From contig JANBTH010000057.1 in assembly GCA_027578815.1 (NCBI GenBank), forward strand, positions 1 through 43,810: a stretch of 43,810 nucleotides of DNA, written 5' to 3'. The position numbers were made by a program, and so were the translations under genes. Below the pieces are notes generated by a model that was not told the origin of the DNA, did no database searches, and worked only from the letters and a program-made list of their open reading frames with translations. This document shows positions 29,200 through 39,409 of this stretch, piece after piece. The stretch comes from Coemansia sp. RSA 1804 (lineage: Eukaryota; Kickxellomycota; Kickxellomycetes; Kickxellales; Kickxellaceae). Each line of letters begins with the position of its first letter. Position 1 is the stretch's first letter.

Positions 29200-29695
29200 T
29201 ATACGACACAAAAAGTCAGCGCCTTGTTAGATAATTTGGCTAATATCTGCGACATCTGCCACAATCCGACGTTTCGTGGATGTCCTGTGGCTGCTGATAA
29301 AAGAAAGACAAAATCAACTAAACAAAATACTGAAAAAAGCCCACCAGATGCTTTTATGAAATCCCGGCATCCAACTAAAAAAATCAATGGCACAAGATGT
29401 TTGTTTAAATGTGTGCGAAAAAGAAAATCCTCAACAATGCTTGCACAAGGAGGAATGACGATTATAGTGGTGATAGTGGTAGTAGTGGCGGCGGCGGCGG
29501 CAATGGGAAGAAGAACAAAGAGCTTCCTAGTGAAGATACATTTTTCCTTTTTAAAACATGTAGTGATGGATGGGATGTGGTTTATAAATGCAATTTAGAC
29601 TCTTCAAATAGAAAATGCTATGGCGGAATAACGATGAAATGCTATAGAGACAGGAGGCCTCCCATTTCAACCAGCAAAGGGAAAGTCTCGTAATG
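29200..29695 (+). pseudogene. Cys-rich coding relic, frameshifted and without start
   Basis: Two overlapping frames look coding. Frame A (open from 29200) has LANICDICHNPTFRGC and RCLFKCVRKRK. Frame B (from about 29409) has a Gly/Ser linker, then FKTCSDGWDVVYKC and KCYGGITMKC, ending TAA at 29693. A one-base change near the A-runs at 29417-29427 would join them. No ATG precedes the first Cys motif. The composition is AT-rich, unlike both neighbours. It may be a decayed or partial copy of an unknown zinc-binding protein; the 3' end overlaps the stop of the minus-strand hypothetical gene. Confidence 0.35.
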
Positions 29696-30049
29696 TGGAC
29701 GCATGGGAGGCGGCGGACTCCGGCTCCGGATCTCATCATGCTCTGATTCGGACCAAGGATAGTACGAGTAGACATTCTGCGTATGGCCGCTGATTGCAGG
29801 GTCGCTGAATGCCCGGATACGGTGGTGGTAGCCATCGTTGACCAGCGTGTCTGTCGAGATGTTGCCTATGCTGACTTCGCTGCTGTTGCGCTCGTCTTGT
29901 TGCAGTGGATCGATTCGGCTGATTCTGCCTGCGTCTATGGATTCTGCCCGTCGCCGGAACATCCGTGTCCGACGTTGCCGCCGCTTTTGGATGTTGATGG
30001 TCGGTTTGTGTTTGGCACACCATATCAGTATACGCTTTAGACCCAGCAT
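29642..30049 (-). CDS. Hypothetical protein, 135 aa
   Basis: ATG at 30049 (MLGLKRILIWCAKHKP), stop TAG at 29642-29644. Basic N-terminal 30 residues (KRRQRRTRMFRRR), then a hydrophilic Ser/Asp/His-rich body with EIRSRSPPPPMRPHYE. GC-rich compared with the flanks, which supports coding. An earlier in-frame ATG at 30301 would add 84 mostly hydrophobic residues that look like a pyrimidine-rich leader. No domain recognised. Confidence 0.5.
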   Translation of the reverse strand: MLGLKRILIWCAKHKPTINIQKRRQRRTRMFRRRAESIDAGRISRIDPLQQDERNSSEVSIGNISTDTLVNDGYHHRIRAFSDPAISGHTQNVYSYYPWSESEHDEIRSRSPPPPMRPHYETFPLLVEMGGLLSL

Positions 30050-32764
30050 GATTTCCGTGTTGTATTTTACTTTAAAGTCAAAAGGTGCTGTGATATAATA
30101 GATGATGAATAAGAAATAATCCTGTACAGAATGCGCCAGTATATCGTGAAAATAAAATACGTGTATGATGTACAAATCACTAGCAGTTATATTAAATGTG
30201 CAAGGAGAAAAAAGGATGCAAAATGAACAAGGAAATAAAAGGCAAGATGTGAGGCGAAGAGAGGAAGGAGTGCAAAAAAAACAGGATGGAGAGAAGTGCA
30301 AAAAAAGGATGTTGTGGATGCTTGCTGATGGCGAGTGACAAGAGGATGGTGGGGTATTGTGCGGGATGGTGTGTGTTTATGTATCCTTGTGCAAGGCTGA
30401 ATAACCAACAGAAGAGATAGTGAGACGGCAGAGGGGAAAAAGGTGAAAAGCGGGTGCCACTTTAGGCTGATAAGATGGATCCCTAGTCGTTCTTGTTTTG
30501 CAAGAAAGAAGCAGCTCCTCCTATTTTTCTCCTTTGCAAATAACAATGGATGGGTGGAGAGATCAACACAAAATGAGGAAGCCTTATGGCGGGTGCCAAC
30601 ATCAACAAACAAACAAACAAACGACAAACAAAATGGAAGATGAAACTAGGAAAATAAGGAGGAAAAGGTGGTAGAACAAAACATCCTCCGGTTTGACACC
30701 TGATGCAATATCCAATAGCCCTTTTGCAAATGTCTTTCTGTCCACAAAAAAAGATAGACCTGTATGACACAGCAGCAGCAGCAGCAGCTGGGATTCAAGG
30801 GACTTGAAAAAAGGAAAACAAATGTAAACCCCGAGGAACAAAAGCGGTGCACATACACAATGGCCTTGAATGCACACTCTTTTGTGTGGCCCCCCAAGCT
30901 AAAAGAAGAAAGGATAGGCCGGCACTGCTTGATAAAAAAAGCGTCCTTTCTAGTTACAATCAGCGGGGATTGAAACAGGGTGAAATGTTGATGCTTTTTT
31001 TTCTTTTTTTTCTTTTTGCTCTTGTTTTTTTCTGTTTATGCAGGACAGCATGTTAGTCTCTGCATGCATGCTGGCCTAATTGCAAAAAGCTTCTTGCATT
31101 AAGCACCCAACAACCACTCATTTTGCTCTTTTCCTCTACTGCTTCGTTCCAGCCATTAGGTCGCTCATTTCTTTAATTGCCTTTTTTCTGTTGCCTTTAA
31201 AACCTGTCATTTAGGTGTTTATTGATCTTAAGCAAGAGCTTGTTTTGGGAAATATGAGGCAGACTGGCACTACCACCTAGACCGGGCAATAAATGGGAAT
31301 GTTGGTCGGTATAATGCGTTGCTGTGTGTGGCGCCGGTTGTTTCCGCATTTGGTTGCCTTTGTTTTATTGGCCAGCGTTCCGAATAGCATCTAAATCTAT
31401 TGCTAGTCGGCAAAGACAGAAAGACGATACCAGAACAAGTGCCTAAAAGGGGGTGGCGTCCTTGTTTCTCTCTTTTTCCTTTCTCTTTTCTTCGTGCCAA
31501 GCTGAAGCAGGCAGGTGGAGAAGGAGAAACAGAGGGCGGATTAGTGCGAGTGAGTGTGAGGGTGATCTACAAGGGTTGGTTGGTCATCGACTGGTACCAA
31601 ATAGCACCACCATCGTCTCCTTTTGCATCCTATGGTGTCTATTCCACACGTATGCATATCTACGTATTACTCTAGTGTCTAATCAAACAAAAACAAATAT
31701 ATGCGTGTTCAATGCCGATTTAGAAAGAACGGGTGTGTACGATATCGTGAACACTTTTGTATTGTTCAGATCGGAAGAAGGAAAGAAAAGAACAAGCCGT
31801 TGCAGCATATGCAGTGTGTGTTTGCCGATGAGGACAAGTGTAGAATAGAATAGAACTGAACAGGAAACCAAAAAATATCTTTTATTTTCCATGTGGGGAG
31901 AGATGTCAGCGTCAGTGGTCTTCAAAACCATGCGTATGTTCACAGGTAGTCCAGTAACCAAAATAATTCATCAGCATCGCACATCCGTGTTCAATGTCCC
32001 TTTTTGGTTTGTTTTTGTTTTGGTTATTTTGTTCGATTTCCGTTATTTAAAGAACAAGCAATTGTGTGGTATCTACTGAATAAACAAAAAAAAGGAACAC
32101 AGGGACATGGCGTAATGTTTTGGAATGTTCACGTATCGGAAGCACCGAATGAACATACATATTACTACCTACCACTTGAGTGTTCATCCCTTGTGAGCAG
32201 AGTATGCGGAAACGTTGATCTACATGCTGACTGTTCATATCTATCCACCACTAAAAATAATATACAAACGGCTGCACTTGAAGCCACCCCAAACTAAGCA
32301 CCCCGAAAGGATCACATCCAGGCATAGTCTGTTCAGTATCGCCAAGAGTTCGATTCCAATTCGCTTTCAACTAAGCGATCCCTAGGCTATTCTCAATGGC
32401 GCAGTTGTAGGTGTAGTTGTAGTTGCAGACTTGTTTTGAGGGCAGCTAGAGTGGAGGGAGATTCGCTAAGCAAAAACTATAATGATAATAATTAGGTGGT
32501 TGGAATTCTAAATCTAATCCCAGACACACAAAGCAACAACCAACCTTCTCCGCTGCATCTTTTCATTCATAATTTCCAATATCGCCTAAATTTAGCACAC
32601 AAGCAAATCAATTAGCTGTCATGTGGCTAGTGACAAATAATGAGATAAATGAATCAAGTGAATATAATTGTATTTCTATAATGCAGTTGATTAATTAGTC
32701 TAGGGAAAGGAGGAGCAGGGGAGTCTTTCTTCAAGAGGAAAGAAAACGAGAACCTTAAATGTTA
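30050..32764. other. Gene-poor stretch of about 2.7 kb
   Basis: No ORF with a recognisable domain on either strand. It contains the probable leader of the upstream minus gene (30050-30400), an AAAC-rich run at 30604-30632, a CAG repeat at 30771-30788, and long T/C tracts near 30990-31030. Small ORFs here have atypical composition. I saw no tRNA, rRNA or transposon signature. Confidence 0.5.
30771..30788. repeat. (CAG)6 microsatellite
   Basis: Six CAG units followed by CTGGG, in non-coding DNA. Confidence 0.85.
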
Positions 32765-33772
32765 TTAGGGTTTTACTCCGCGTTTGACGAAAACGTGGGC
32801 ATGGCTGAGTTGAGGCACGCTTTGCTTTTTGACAGGGTTGACAAAGTATCTCCATTCAACCGCGCTGCCAAACTTGCGGACAATGGCCTGGACCGCAGCA
32901 TCAGGAGCGTCGAATCCCGGAGGCAAGCGCTTTTTGCACCAAAGGACCCAGTGCTCAACATCGTCGTCCAGGTAGTACGGGTAGTCGTTGATACAAAAGA
33001 CAAAGTCGGCTGGCGTGAGAGGTGCCAGCGGATCGAAATCGGGGTCCTCTGTCTCGGCCACAAGGCCAGGGAGTACGTGGCGCGTAAGGTAGTTGGCCAG
33101 CGATCCGTACTTGCGTTTGGTTGAGGCAAGATGTTCCTCGTATACGTCCTGCATCTTGTAGCTGCGTCCGAGGGGCTCGAGATCGCCAGAATCCACAAGC
33201 TTCTTGAATCGGTCCCACGGAACAGGATCGCTTATGCCCACACGCCCACCGCCCACAACGTCTCCAACCACACCGTCGTTTGGTTTCTCCTTTTCATTTT
33301 CACTCTTTTCTGTCCCTTTCTTTGCTTCGCCAGACGCTGTTGCTGCTGCTGCTGTTGGAATATGGATGCTGGCCGAGTTTGGACGTGGGAGCGGCGAGTC
33401 TGGCGGTGTCAGGAGGCCAAGCGTGCTGCCGGAGCTTGTGCTGCTGCTTCTGCTGGCAGGGCAGCTCTCATTGCTGACGCGGCTCAAAGTGGACTTTAAG
33501 GAAAGCTTGCGAAGCGCAACCGTGTCTACCTTAAGCACATGGCCATTGCTTGCCGACGATCGCTGCAACGGCAATGACAAAGGAGTTGTCGCTGCCGTTG
33601 ATGCTGTCGTCGTCGTCGTCGTCGTTGTTGTTGTTGTTGTCGTTGTTGTCGTTGTTGTTGTCGGGATGGTGCTGGTGGTATTGCTCGGCATTCGGTAGAA
33701 GCAAGCAGCCAAACGGATAAAGTTAGAGAACAAGTTAGGCTTGGCAAAAGCACGACAATGTCCGTTCAACAT
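32765..33772 (-). CDS. Gig1-like DUF3605 protein (N-acetylglucosamine-induced protein 1 family)
   Basis: 335 residues from ATG 33772; an alternative ATG at 33691 (MPSNTTST) is about equally plausible, since neither context is strong. Residues 38-56 are an uninterrupted poly-Thr tract, then a Ser/Pro-rich disordered region to about 180. The conserved domain covers about 183-335: DPVPWDRFKKLVDSG, then FCINDYPYYLDDDVEHWVLW and VNPVKKQSVPQLSHAHVFVK, which is the DUF3605 family of fungi. The Candida member Gig1 is induced by N-acetylglucosamine; the biochemical function is unknown. Divergent to the PAP2 gene. Confidence 0.8.
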   Translation of the reverse strand: MLNGHCRAFAKPNLFSNFIRLAACFYRMPSNTTSTIPTTTTTTTTTTTTTTTTTTTASTAATTPLSLPLQRSSASNGHVLKVDTVALRKLSLKSTLSRVSNESCPASRSSSTSSGSTLGLLTPPDSPLPRPNSASIHIPTAAAATASGEAKKGTEKSENEKEKPNDGVVGDVVGGGRVGISDPVPWDRFKKLVDSGDLEPLGRSYKMQDVYEEHLASTKRKYGSLANYLTRHVLPGLVAETEDPDFDPLAPLTPADFVFCINDYPYYLDDDVEHWVLWCKKRLPPGFDAPDAAVQAIVRKFGSAVEWRYFVNPVKKQSVPQLSHAHVFVKRGVKP

Positions 33773-34871
33773 GAATATTGCAGAAAAAGACAGAGAAAAC
33801 TCCTACTTTCCTGTGCCAAGACGGCAAGACCCTTTTTATTCTATTGTGCATGGAATGGAGGAAAATATGAGCCTAGATCGTTGAAGAAAAAATTTTCCAT
33901 TATTCTTACAAAGTGACGAATGGACAAGAACACGGGTGCACACTATATTGGTTATTGGTTGGCGGGGCCCGGGAAATTGGCCGCCAAGAATCCCTCCCGC
34001 AGCCGCGGCGGTGGAGATTGATGATGAAGGTGACGCATCCAATCACGTGGATGCGTGTAATCGACGGAATGATAGATAGAAAAAAGATAGATATCGCTTT
34101 GGAAGGGGCGAGTTTGTCATCTGGCGGCATCCCGCCTGCCAAAGCGCAGCGAGCGGCGTAGGCAACAAAGACCCACCCACCCCCGTCGTCCCTGTGTTTT
34201 ATCATCCAGGCGCCATCGGCAATCCCAATTATTCAGAGTGACGCGTATGTTATTCAGAAACGACGCCGGTGATCCGGGGCACATGCAACGTAGGGAACCC
34301 AACCAACCCCAGCACTGCAGCGCATGAGAAACACGGAGAACACGAGACAATGTAAAAATAGAAAGTGCTGCTCTTGTCGGAATGCAAATGGTTCGATGGC
34401 AGAAGAAAGCAGCTCTCTTTTTGCAGGTCATCCCTGAATCGCAGCATCGGAGCCCGGCTGCTCGGCCTAGAAGGCTAAACTGGGGTGCGTCCTTGTTTGC
34501 GGACACAAACTAGCGGCGCTGCCATTGGGGGGGTTTGCTCTTTTTTTTTCTGGGGAGAGTCTGATGGCCTTCAACAAGTGTTCCTCGATTTGGAACTGGC
34601 GCACCATAAAAGCAACCACACTATCTCCGGTTGTCCTTCCTATCGCGGCATTTAAGCTCCTGAGAAAAAAGAATAGAAAGCTCGGCACAATTTCCTCTCC
34701 CCTCCCACGTTCCTTTTCTTCTCTTATCGATTTGCCCTAGCGTTCAGCTTTCCTGCACACAGATACTTAAACAACCTGTTCCTTACTTCATGTACTTTTA
34801 TATCATCTGAAAAAGCAGAGCTTTCATACTTGTCGTGCAGACCAGCGGGAGAAAGAGACGGGAAGAGGCCG
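33773..34871. promoter_or_regulatory. Divergent promoter region, Gig1-like / PAP2
   Basis: About 1.1 kb without a supported gene. Contains ATCACGTG at 34042-34049 and GC-rich stretches near 33960-34010 and 34120-34200. No other clear signal. Confidence 0.45.
34042..34049. promoter_or_regulatory. ATCACGTG box upstream of the Gig1-like gene
   Basis: CACGTG core 272 bases upstream of the ATG at 33772, the same spacing class as the sites before the UBX, RPB11 and ERG26 genes. Confidence 0.45.
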
Positions 34872-35993
34872 ATGGAATCAGAAAAGGACCACGCCAACAA
34901 CGTGCTGGGGTTCAGCATGCCAACAAGGGCCGACTTCAGGCGGCTGTGGACGATGCCCAAGGAAGAGAGGCAGCGGCGATGGCGACTGTTCAAAACGTAC
35001 ATCCCCGACTGGTGCATCGTCATCGCGATTAACGTGGCGGGCGGGGTGTTCGGAAGGCTTGGGCCGCGGCACCGGGAGTTCTCGCTGGAGGACCGGTCGA
35101 TCCAGTACAGCCAACACCCCAGCTACGTGCCCGACTTTGTGCCGCCGCTCGTGGCGTATGCGTCGCCGGTGGTGGCAGCGCTGGTGTTTCTGGTGTTCCG
35201 GCGCGGCAACTGGCACGACTTCCACTGCACGTTCCTGGGCATCTTCATGGCAATGGGGCTTAACAATGTGGCGACAAACGTGGCGAAGAACGTGGTTGGG
35301 AGGCCGCGGCCCGACTTCATTGCGCGGTGCCAACCAACCGTGACAAAGAACCCCGACCTCCGTCTGGTCGACTTCCGCGTGTGCACGCAGCCCGATCTCA
35401 GTATTCTGCGCGACGGGATGCGGTCGTTCCCGTCGGGCCATGCGTCGCTGGCCTTCTGCGGCCTGACATTCACCGCGCTGTATCTGGCCTCCCATTTCCG
35501 CTACAACGATATGCGCGGCCACGCCTACAAGACGATGGTTCTGTACGTGCCGCTGTTCTGCGCTGCGCTTATTGCGGTGTCGCGGACCGCCGATTACCAC
35601 CACCATTGGCAGGACGTGCTGGCTGGGTCGGCGCTTGGTGCCTTTATTGGGTGGTTTGGGTACCGCACTTATTTCCCGCCGGTCTTTGACCCCAGGATCC
35701 TTTCCGACCGACCCTACCCGAGTCGTGTTCCAAAGATCAGTAACAACATCCTGCCTGTCGACAACGATCCCTACCAGATGGGGACGCCCGCCTATAGCGC
35801 CAGCACTGGTGCCAACGACAACAACTACCACCGCTGCTACTACTGCGGCTGCGTCGATTCCTGTGGCCGGAGCACGAAGGCGCAGGATCGTCCAGACACC
35901 ATACCTGTTACAGCATCATCCGATCCGCCGCAGATCCAGGCGGCCCCATCCGCAAACCCCCACGCCTCGATCCCAGTAGACCCCAGTCACTGA
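34872..35993 (+). CDS. PAP2-family lipid phosphate phosphatase (Dpp1/Lpp1-like)
   Basis: 373 residues from the ATG at 34872; upstream codons lack an ATG. Six hydrophobic segments (for example DWCIVIAINVAGGVF, PLVAYASPVVAALVFLVF, TMVLYVPLFCAALIAV) surround the three phosphatase motifs: KNVVGRPRP at 139-147, FPSGHAS at 186-192 and SRTADYHHHWQD at 237-248, which supplies the catalytic His and Asp. The family removes phosphate from diacylglycerol pyrophosphate, phosphatidate and related lipids at vacuole or Golgi membranes. The C-terminal 100 residues are hydrophilic with a Cys cluster (CYYCGCVDSCG), not part of the catalytic fold. Confidence 0.9.
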   Translation: MESEKDHANNVLGFSMPTRADFRRLWTMPKEERQRRWRLFKTYIPDWCIVIAINVAGGVFGRLGPRHREFSLEDRSIQYSQHPSYVPDFVPPLVAYASPVVAALVFLVFRRGNWHDFHCTFLGIFMAMGLNNVATNVAKNVVGRPRPDFIARCQPTVTKNPDLRLVDFRVCTQPDLSILRDGMRSFPSGHASLAFCGLTFTALYLASHFRYNDMRGHAYKTMVLYVPLFCAALIAVSRTADYHHHWQDVLAGSALGAFIGWFGYRTYFPPVFDPRILSDRPYPSRVPKISNNILPVDNDPYQMGTPAYSASTGANDNNYHRCYYCGCVDSCGRSTKAQDRPDTIPVTASSDPPQIQAAPSANPHASIPVDPSH

Positions 35994-36233
35994 GAGGAAA
36001 TGGCCACTGCCTTCTGCCATATCAGCTTGTTGTTCCTTTGTTTTTTTGGTTTTTTTGTTCATTACGTGGGATGACCAATAAATATGCAAAATGTCATCAT
36101 CTACTAAAAATATAAAGAGATTAACAGCGGAAGGAATGTCAGCGCAGCAAAAGATAGAAGGTCTGCATCTTCCATTATTTACAATCCCCATTTCTTTTCT
36201 CCTCTCCTCGCCTTATGCGGCCGGTCTCCACGA

Positions 36234-36659
36234 CTACGACGCCGAAGATGACGACGACGGCACCCACATTGCCAGCTCATGGTCAATGCGCGTTCTGGCA
36301 AGGCTGGCGTCACCAAGACATCTCTGCGCATCGGCCAGCGATGCGGCAAGCATCTCGATTGCGCGCAGCTTGGATCCGTTGGTGTCGGCCTCTGACTGGT
36401 ACCGCAGAATGGTCTCGTTTATGTCCTGGATGCGTTCCAGATTCTGCGATATCTCGTTGTCGTAGTGGTCTCGATACCGAACGAGCCGCGATACCACCTC
36501 TGCCACACGCAGTGCTTCTGACGACGATGAGGCTGCTGAGGCTGCTGTAACAGCTGGAGATGACGGCCCGTTGTTTATATTGCCTGCTACCAAGGGAAAT
36601 ACGCTTGGCGCATGGCTGGTGGTGCTGCCGGTCGCAGTATCTGGGGAAACCGCAATCAT
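36234..36659 (-). CDS. Small coiled-coil protein, 141 aa, unknown
   Basis: ATG at 36659 (MIAVSPDTATGS), stop TAG at 36234-36236. Ala/Ser/Pro-rich first 45 residues, then a helical coiled-coil of about 80 residues (AEVVSRLVRYRDHYDNEISQ, then RIQDINETILRYQSEAD) ending MWVPSSSSS. Size and layout resemble small subunits of tethering or kinetochore complexes (BLOC/BORC, DASH), but I cannot assign one. An acceptor-like CCACAG at 36671-36676 leaves open a further upstream exon. Confidence 0.6.
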   Translation of the reverse strand: MIAVSPDTATGSTTSHAPSVFPLVAGNINNGPSSPAVTAASAASSSSEALRVAEVVSRLVRYRDHYDNEISQNLERIQDINETILRYQSEADTNGSKLRAIEMLAASLADAQRCLGDASLARTRIDHELAMWVPSSSSSAS

Positions 36660-37159
36660 TGGAGACAAGTGGTCTGTGGAATGGTAGTAACAAAGGCAGA
36701 AATAAACAATTACAACAAATAAAATAAAAACGACAAAAACAGCAACAATGAAGAGGCTAGGGTAGAAAAAAACAGCGAGTGGAGAAAAAAGAGAAAAGGA
36801 AAATAAAACAGCAGATCAAACGCGCGCCCATTTCATCGCTTCTGAGGTTCCTTTCTGAACGATTGCGTGTGCTCGGTTCTTTTTTTTGGCGTTCCTCGTG
36901 ACGAAGACTAGCTCAAGGAAATCATCGCTGTGCGCGTGTTATTATTTTTCTTCAAGTGATTCACACTGCGATTCCTGTTTTCTTAGCAGTTCTTCATGCA
37001 TTCCGCTTTTTTTCTCCGAAAACAAGAACAAACAGGCGAAGAAGCATAGTGCGCAGGAATAAATCTCCTAACAATGCAGTGGGAGCTACAATTTTCCTTT
37101 AATTTGCCTGCCTGGCTGTTACATCCTCCTCTCACTTCTTCTCCTTGCTGGGTTCTGGT
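36660..37159. other. Intergenic: coiled-coil gene promoter and DHA2 gene 3' region
   Basis: About 500 bases, A-rich then mixed. No gene seen. Confidence 0.5.
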
Positions 37160-39409
37160 TCACACGGCAAGCAGGGTTGCATTGTCGTGGTCCTCTCTGG
37201 TGAGATCAAGCCCATGCCGCGTGTGCCGGCCGCCGCTAGCAGCAGTGGATTCGCTCATCTGGGCGGCGGTGCTGCGCTCTCCCGACAACGACGGCTTGGA
37301 CTGGCGGATGCTCTGCAGACTGGCAGCCAGCACCATGGCGACGGCCGAGAGACAGGCAATCAGCGCAAAGTTGTACTGCAGCCCACGCGCATAGGCCCTT
37401 ATGATGCCCAGCTTGACGGATTCGGGGATATCGGGGGCCCAGATCTCGTTGACGTCGTTCTGCGCCTTCGCTATCTGGGCGGCATGCGCGGGCACCCGTC
37501 GGGCGAGCTCAACCAGATGGTGTCTGGTGGAGGACTCGGAGACTATGCTCCCGAAGGCCAGCCCCATGATCCCGCCGACTGTCTGCGAGAACGTGGCAAG
37601 CGCGGTGGTGACGGCTAGATCCAGCGGCTGTACGGAGGCCTGCGCTGTGAGCAGGAAGGCCTGGATGCAGCTTCCGATGCCGGCGCCCAGAAGAAGCAGG
37701 ATGGGCACCTGCGCGGCCGTGCGGATGTGGCCGTCAAAGAGGCAGAGGAGTCCCGCTCCCAGCGTCATGGCCATGGTTCCAGCCCACGCCACCTGCCGGT
37801 ACACGCTGTACTGCGCTATCAGCCATCCAGAGAGCACAGAGAACACCACCACGCCAAACGCCAGCGGCACCATCAGCACGCCGGACTCTGACGCGCTGCT
37901 GTTCTGGGTCGACGAGTAGTACACAGGCAGATTGAACGTTGTGTTGAAGAACACTGCGCCCACACACATCTCCGTCAGCACGCACATTGCGACGTTGCGG
38001 ATACTAAATAGTCGGGCATCGATGATCGGCTCAAGAGCCAGGCGCTTCTCGACGAAGAAGAAGACGCACAGGAGCATCAGCCCCACGCTTAGACAGATGA
38101 TCACCACGGGCGAGATCCACGGATACACGCGGCCGCCCCACGTCAGGCCAAGAAGAAGAAGCATCAGCCCGGTCACCAGCATCAGCGCACCGAAAAAGTC
38201 CACCCGTCCGGCCTTTTCCGCAAACGACTGTGGCCGGGCGGTTGCGCGGAGCACGAGTGCCACCAGCAGGATTGTGATACACACCAGCGGCACGTTGGTG
38301 TAGAACGAGATGCGCCAGGTCCAGTTGTCGGCCACGAGTCCGCCGAGCAGCGGGCCAATCGTGGTGCCCAGTCCGTAGATTGCGCCCAGAATGCCCATGT
38401 ACTGTCCGCGCTCATGCCACGCTCCCACCTGCGCCGTCACAGTCTGCGTCACGGAGATCACTCCGCCGGCACCCAGCCCTGCCAGCGTGCGCGCCAGAAT
38501 CAGCCACATCATGTTCCTGGCAACCGCCGTCAACACCGATCCGCCCAGGAAGATGATGAATGCGAGGAACAGGATACGCAGCGGGCCAAAGATGCTTGCC
38601 AGCTTGCCGTAGAACAGCATGAACGCGGTCAGCGAGGCCAGGTACGACGATGTGACCCACGATGTCTGGAACAGCTCTTCCTGGTCGTTGGCCACCCGCG
38701 GCGTCAGCGTCGAGAGAATCGTCTGGTCTAGCGATGCCAGAAAGTACGGAACCGCCAGGATCAGCACAATCGTGTAGGGCGCCCATCGCGGCAGCGGCTG
38801 CGGCACCGCTGTCTCATTCATGTCTAGCGCTATGCGGTCCCAGGGGAGTCGTGCCCATTGCGGCAGTCGCATGAACCTCAGTCTGGACGCAACCCTTTCC
38901 CGAACCATTGCCAGTGCCGCCGGCGCCCCTCTGCCTAGGGGAGCCTCGGTGGTGCAGCACCGGTGTTGAAATCGCCTGTGCCTCTGTTCGGCCATGTCCT
39001 CTGGCAATCGGTATGCGTGCGAGTAATGGTGGCTGTGCTGCTGTTGGTGCTGGGTTGGGCAACAGCTGTAGTGGTAGTAGCATCGCTGGCAGCAGTATGG
39101 ACTACTGGCATGTGGTGGCGGCGGTGGTATATTTCGGCTGCCGCCATCGTGGTGGTGTCCGTGGCTGTGGTAGTGGTAGTAGTCCTCAATCGTCAGCTGG
39201 CTTTGCAGACTAGCACGGGAGCGATGTCTGTTGCTGCCGCTGCTGCCTACCGAATCATCATCGATACACCCTTCCTGCTCTATGTGTGCGTTATCCGGCT
39301 CGTGGATACCGCTGCACACCGGGTGATGGTCTGTGTTACTCTCGGTATTTGTGGCAATGCTTTCGGGAAACTGAGCAAGGCTCTGCTTGTTCAGAACTTT
39401 TTTCGACAT
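37160..39409 (-). CDS. Major facilitator superfamily transporter, DHA2 (14-helix) drug:H+ antiporter type
   Basis: 749 residues, no intron needed. The first 205 residues are cytosolic and unusual: residues about 77-152 are packed with His, Tyr and Cys (YYHYHSHGHHH; CCQRCYYHYSCC; HSHHYSHAY). The transporter begins at about 211 with TM1 and an LDQTIL motif (228-230), motif A as GKLASIFGPLR at 268-278, and the antiporter motif C as GLGTTIGPLLGG at 346-357, then WRISFYTNVPL, and about 14 helices in total up to residue 700. DHA2 members export drugs, siderophores or basic amino acids in exchange for protons at the plasma or vacuolar membrane. Substrate cannot be told from sequence; the His/Cys head could bind metal. 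Confidence 0.85.
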   Translation of the reverse strand: MSKKVLNKQSLAQFPESIATNTESNTDHHPVCSGIHEPDNAHIEQEGCIDDDSVGSSGSNRHRSRASLQSQLTIEDYYHYHSHGHHHDGGSRNIPPPPPHASSPYCCQRCYYHYSCCPTQHQQQHSHHYSHAYRLPEDMAEQRHRRFQHRCCTTEAPLGRGAPAALAMVRERVASRLRFMRLPQWARLPWDRIALDMNETAVPQPLPRWAPYTIVLILAVPYFLASLDQTILSTLTPRVANDQEELFQTSWVTSSYLASLTAFMLFYGKLASIFGPLRILFLAFIIFLGGSVLTAVARNMMWLILARTLAGLGAGGVISVTQTVTAQVGAWHERGQYMGILGAIYGLGTTIGPLLGGLVADNWTWRISFYTNVPLVCITILLVALVLRATARPQSFAEKAGRVDFFGALMLVTGLMLLLLGLTWGGRVYPWISPVVIICLSVGLMLLCVFFFVEKRLALEPIIDARLFSIRNVAMCVLTEMCVGAVFFNTTFNLPVYYSSTQNSSASESGVLMVPLAFGVVVFSVLSGWLIAQYSVYRQVAWAGTMAMTLGAGLLCLFDGHIRTAAQVPILLLLGAGIGSCIQAFLLTAQASVQPLDLAVTTALATFSQTVGGIMGLAFGSIVSESSTRHHLVELARRVPAHAAQIAKAQNDVNEIWAPDIPESVKLGIIRAYARGLQYNFALIACLSAVAMVLAASLQSIRQSKPSLSGERSTAAQMSESTAASGGRHTRHGLDLTREDHDNATLLAV

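Noticed and set aside
30187..30627. 146-residue minus-strand ORF
   Set aside because: Reads as Leu/Phe/Ser-rich translation of pyrimidine-rich 5' leader of the gene at 29642-30049; no domain.
31453..31848. 131-residue plus-strand ORF in the gene-poor stretch
   Set aside because: Composition changes abruptly along it and no motif is visible; likely chance.
32345..32370. AGTTCGATTCC, close to a tRNA B box
   Set aside because: The flanking bases cannot form a T-stem or acceptor stem, and no A box lies at the right distance.
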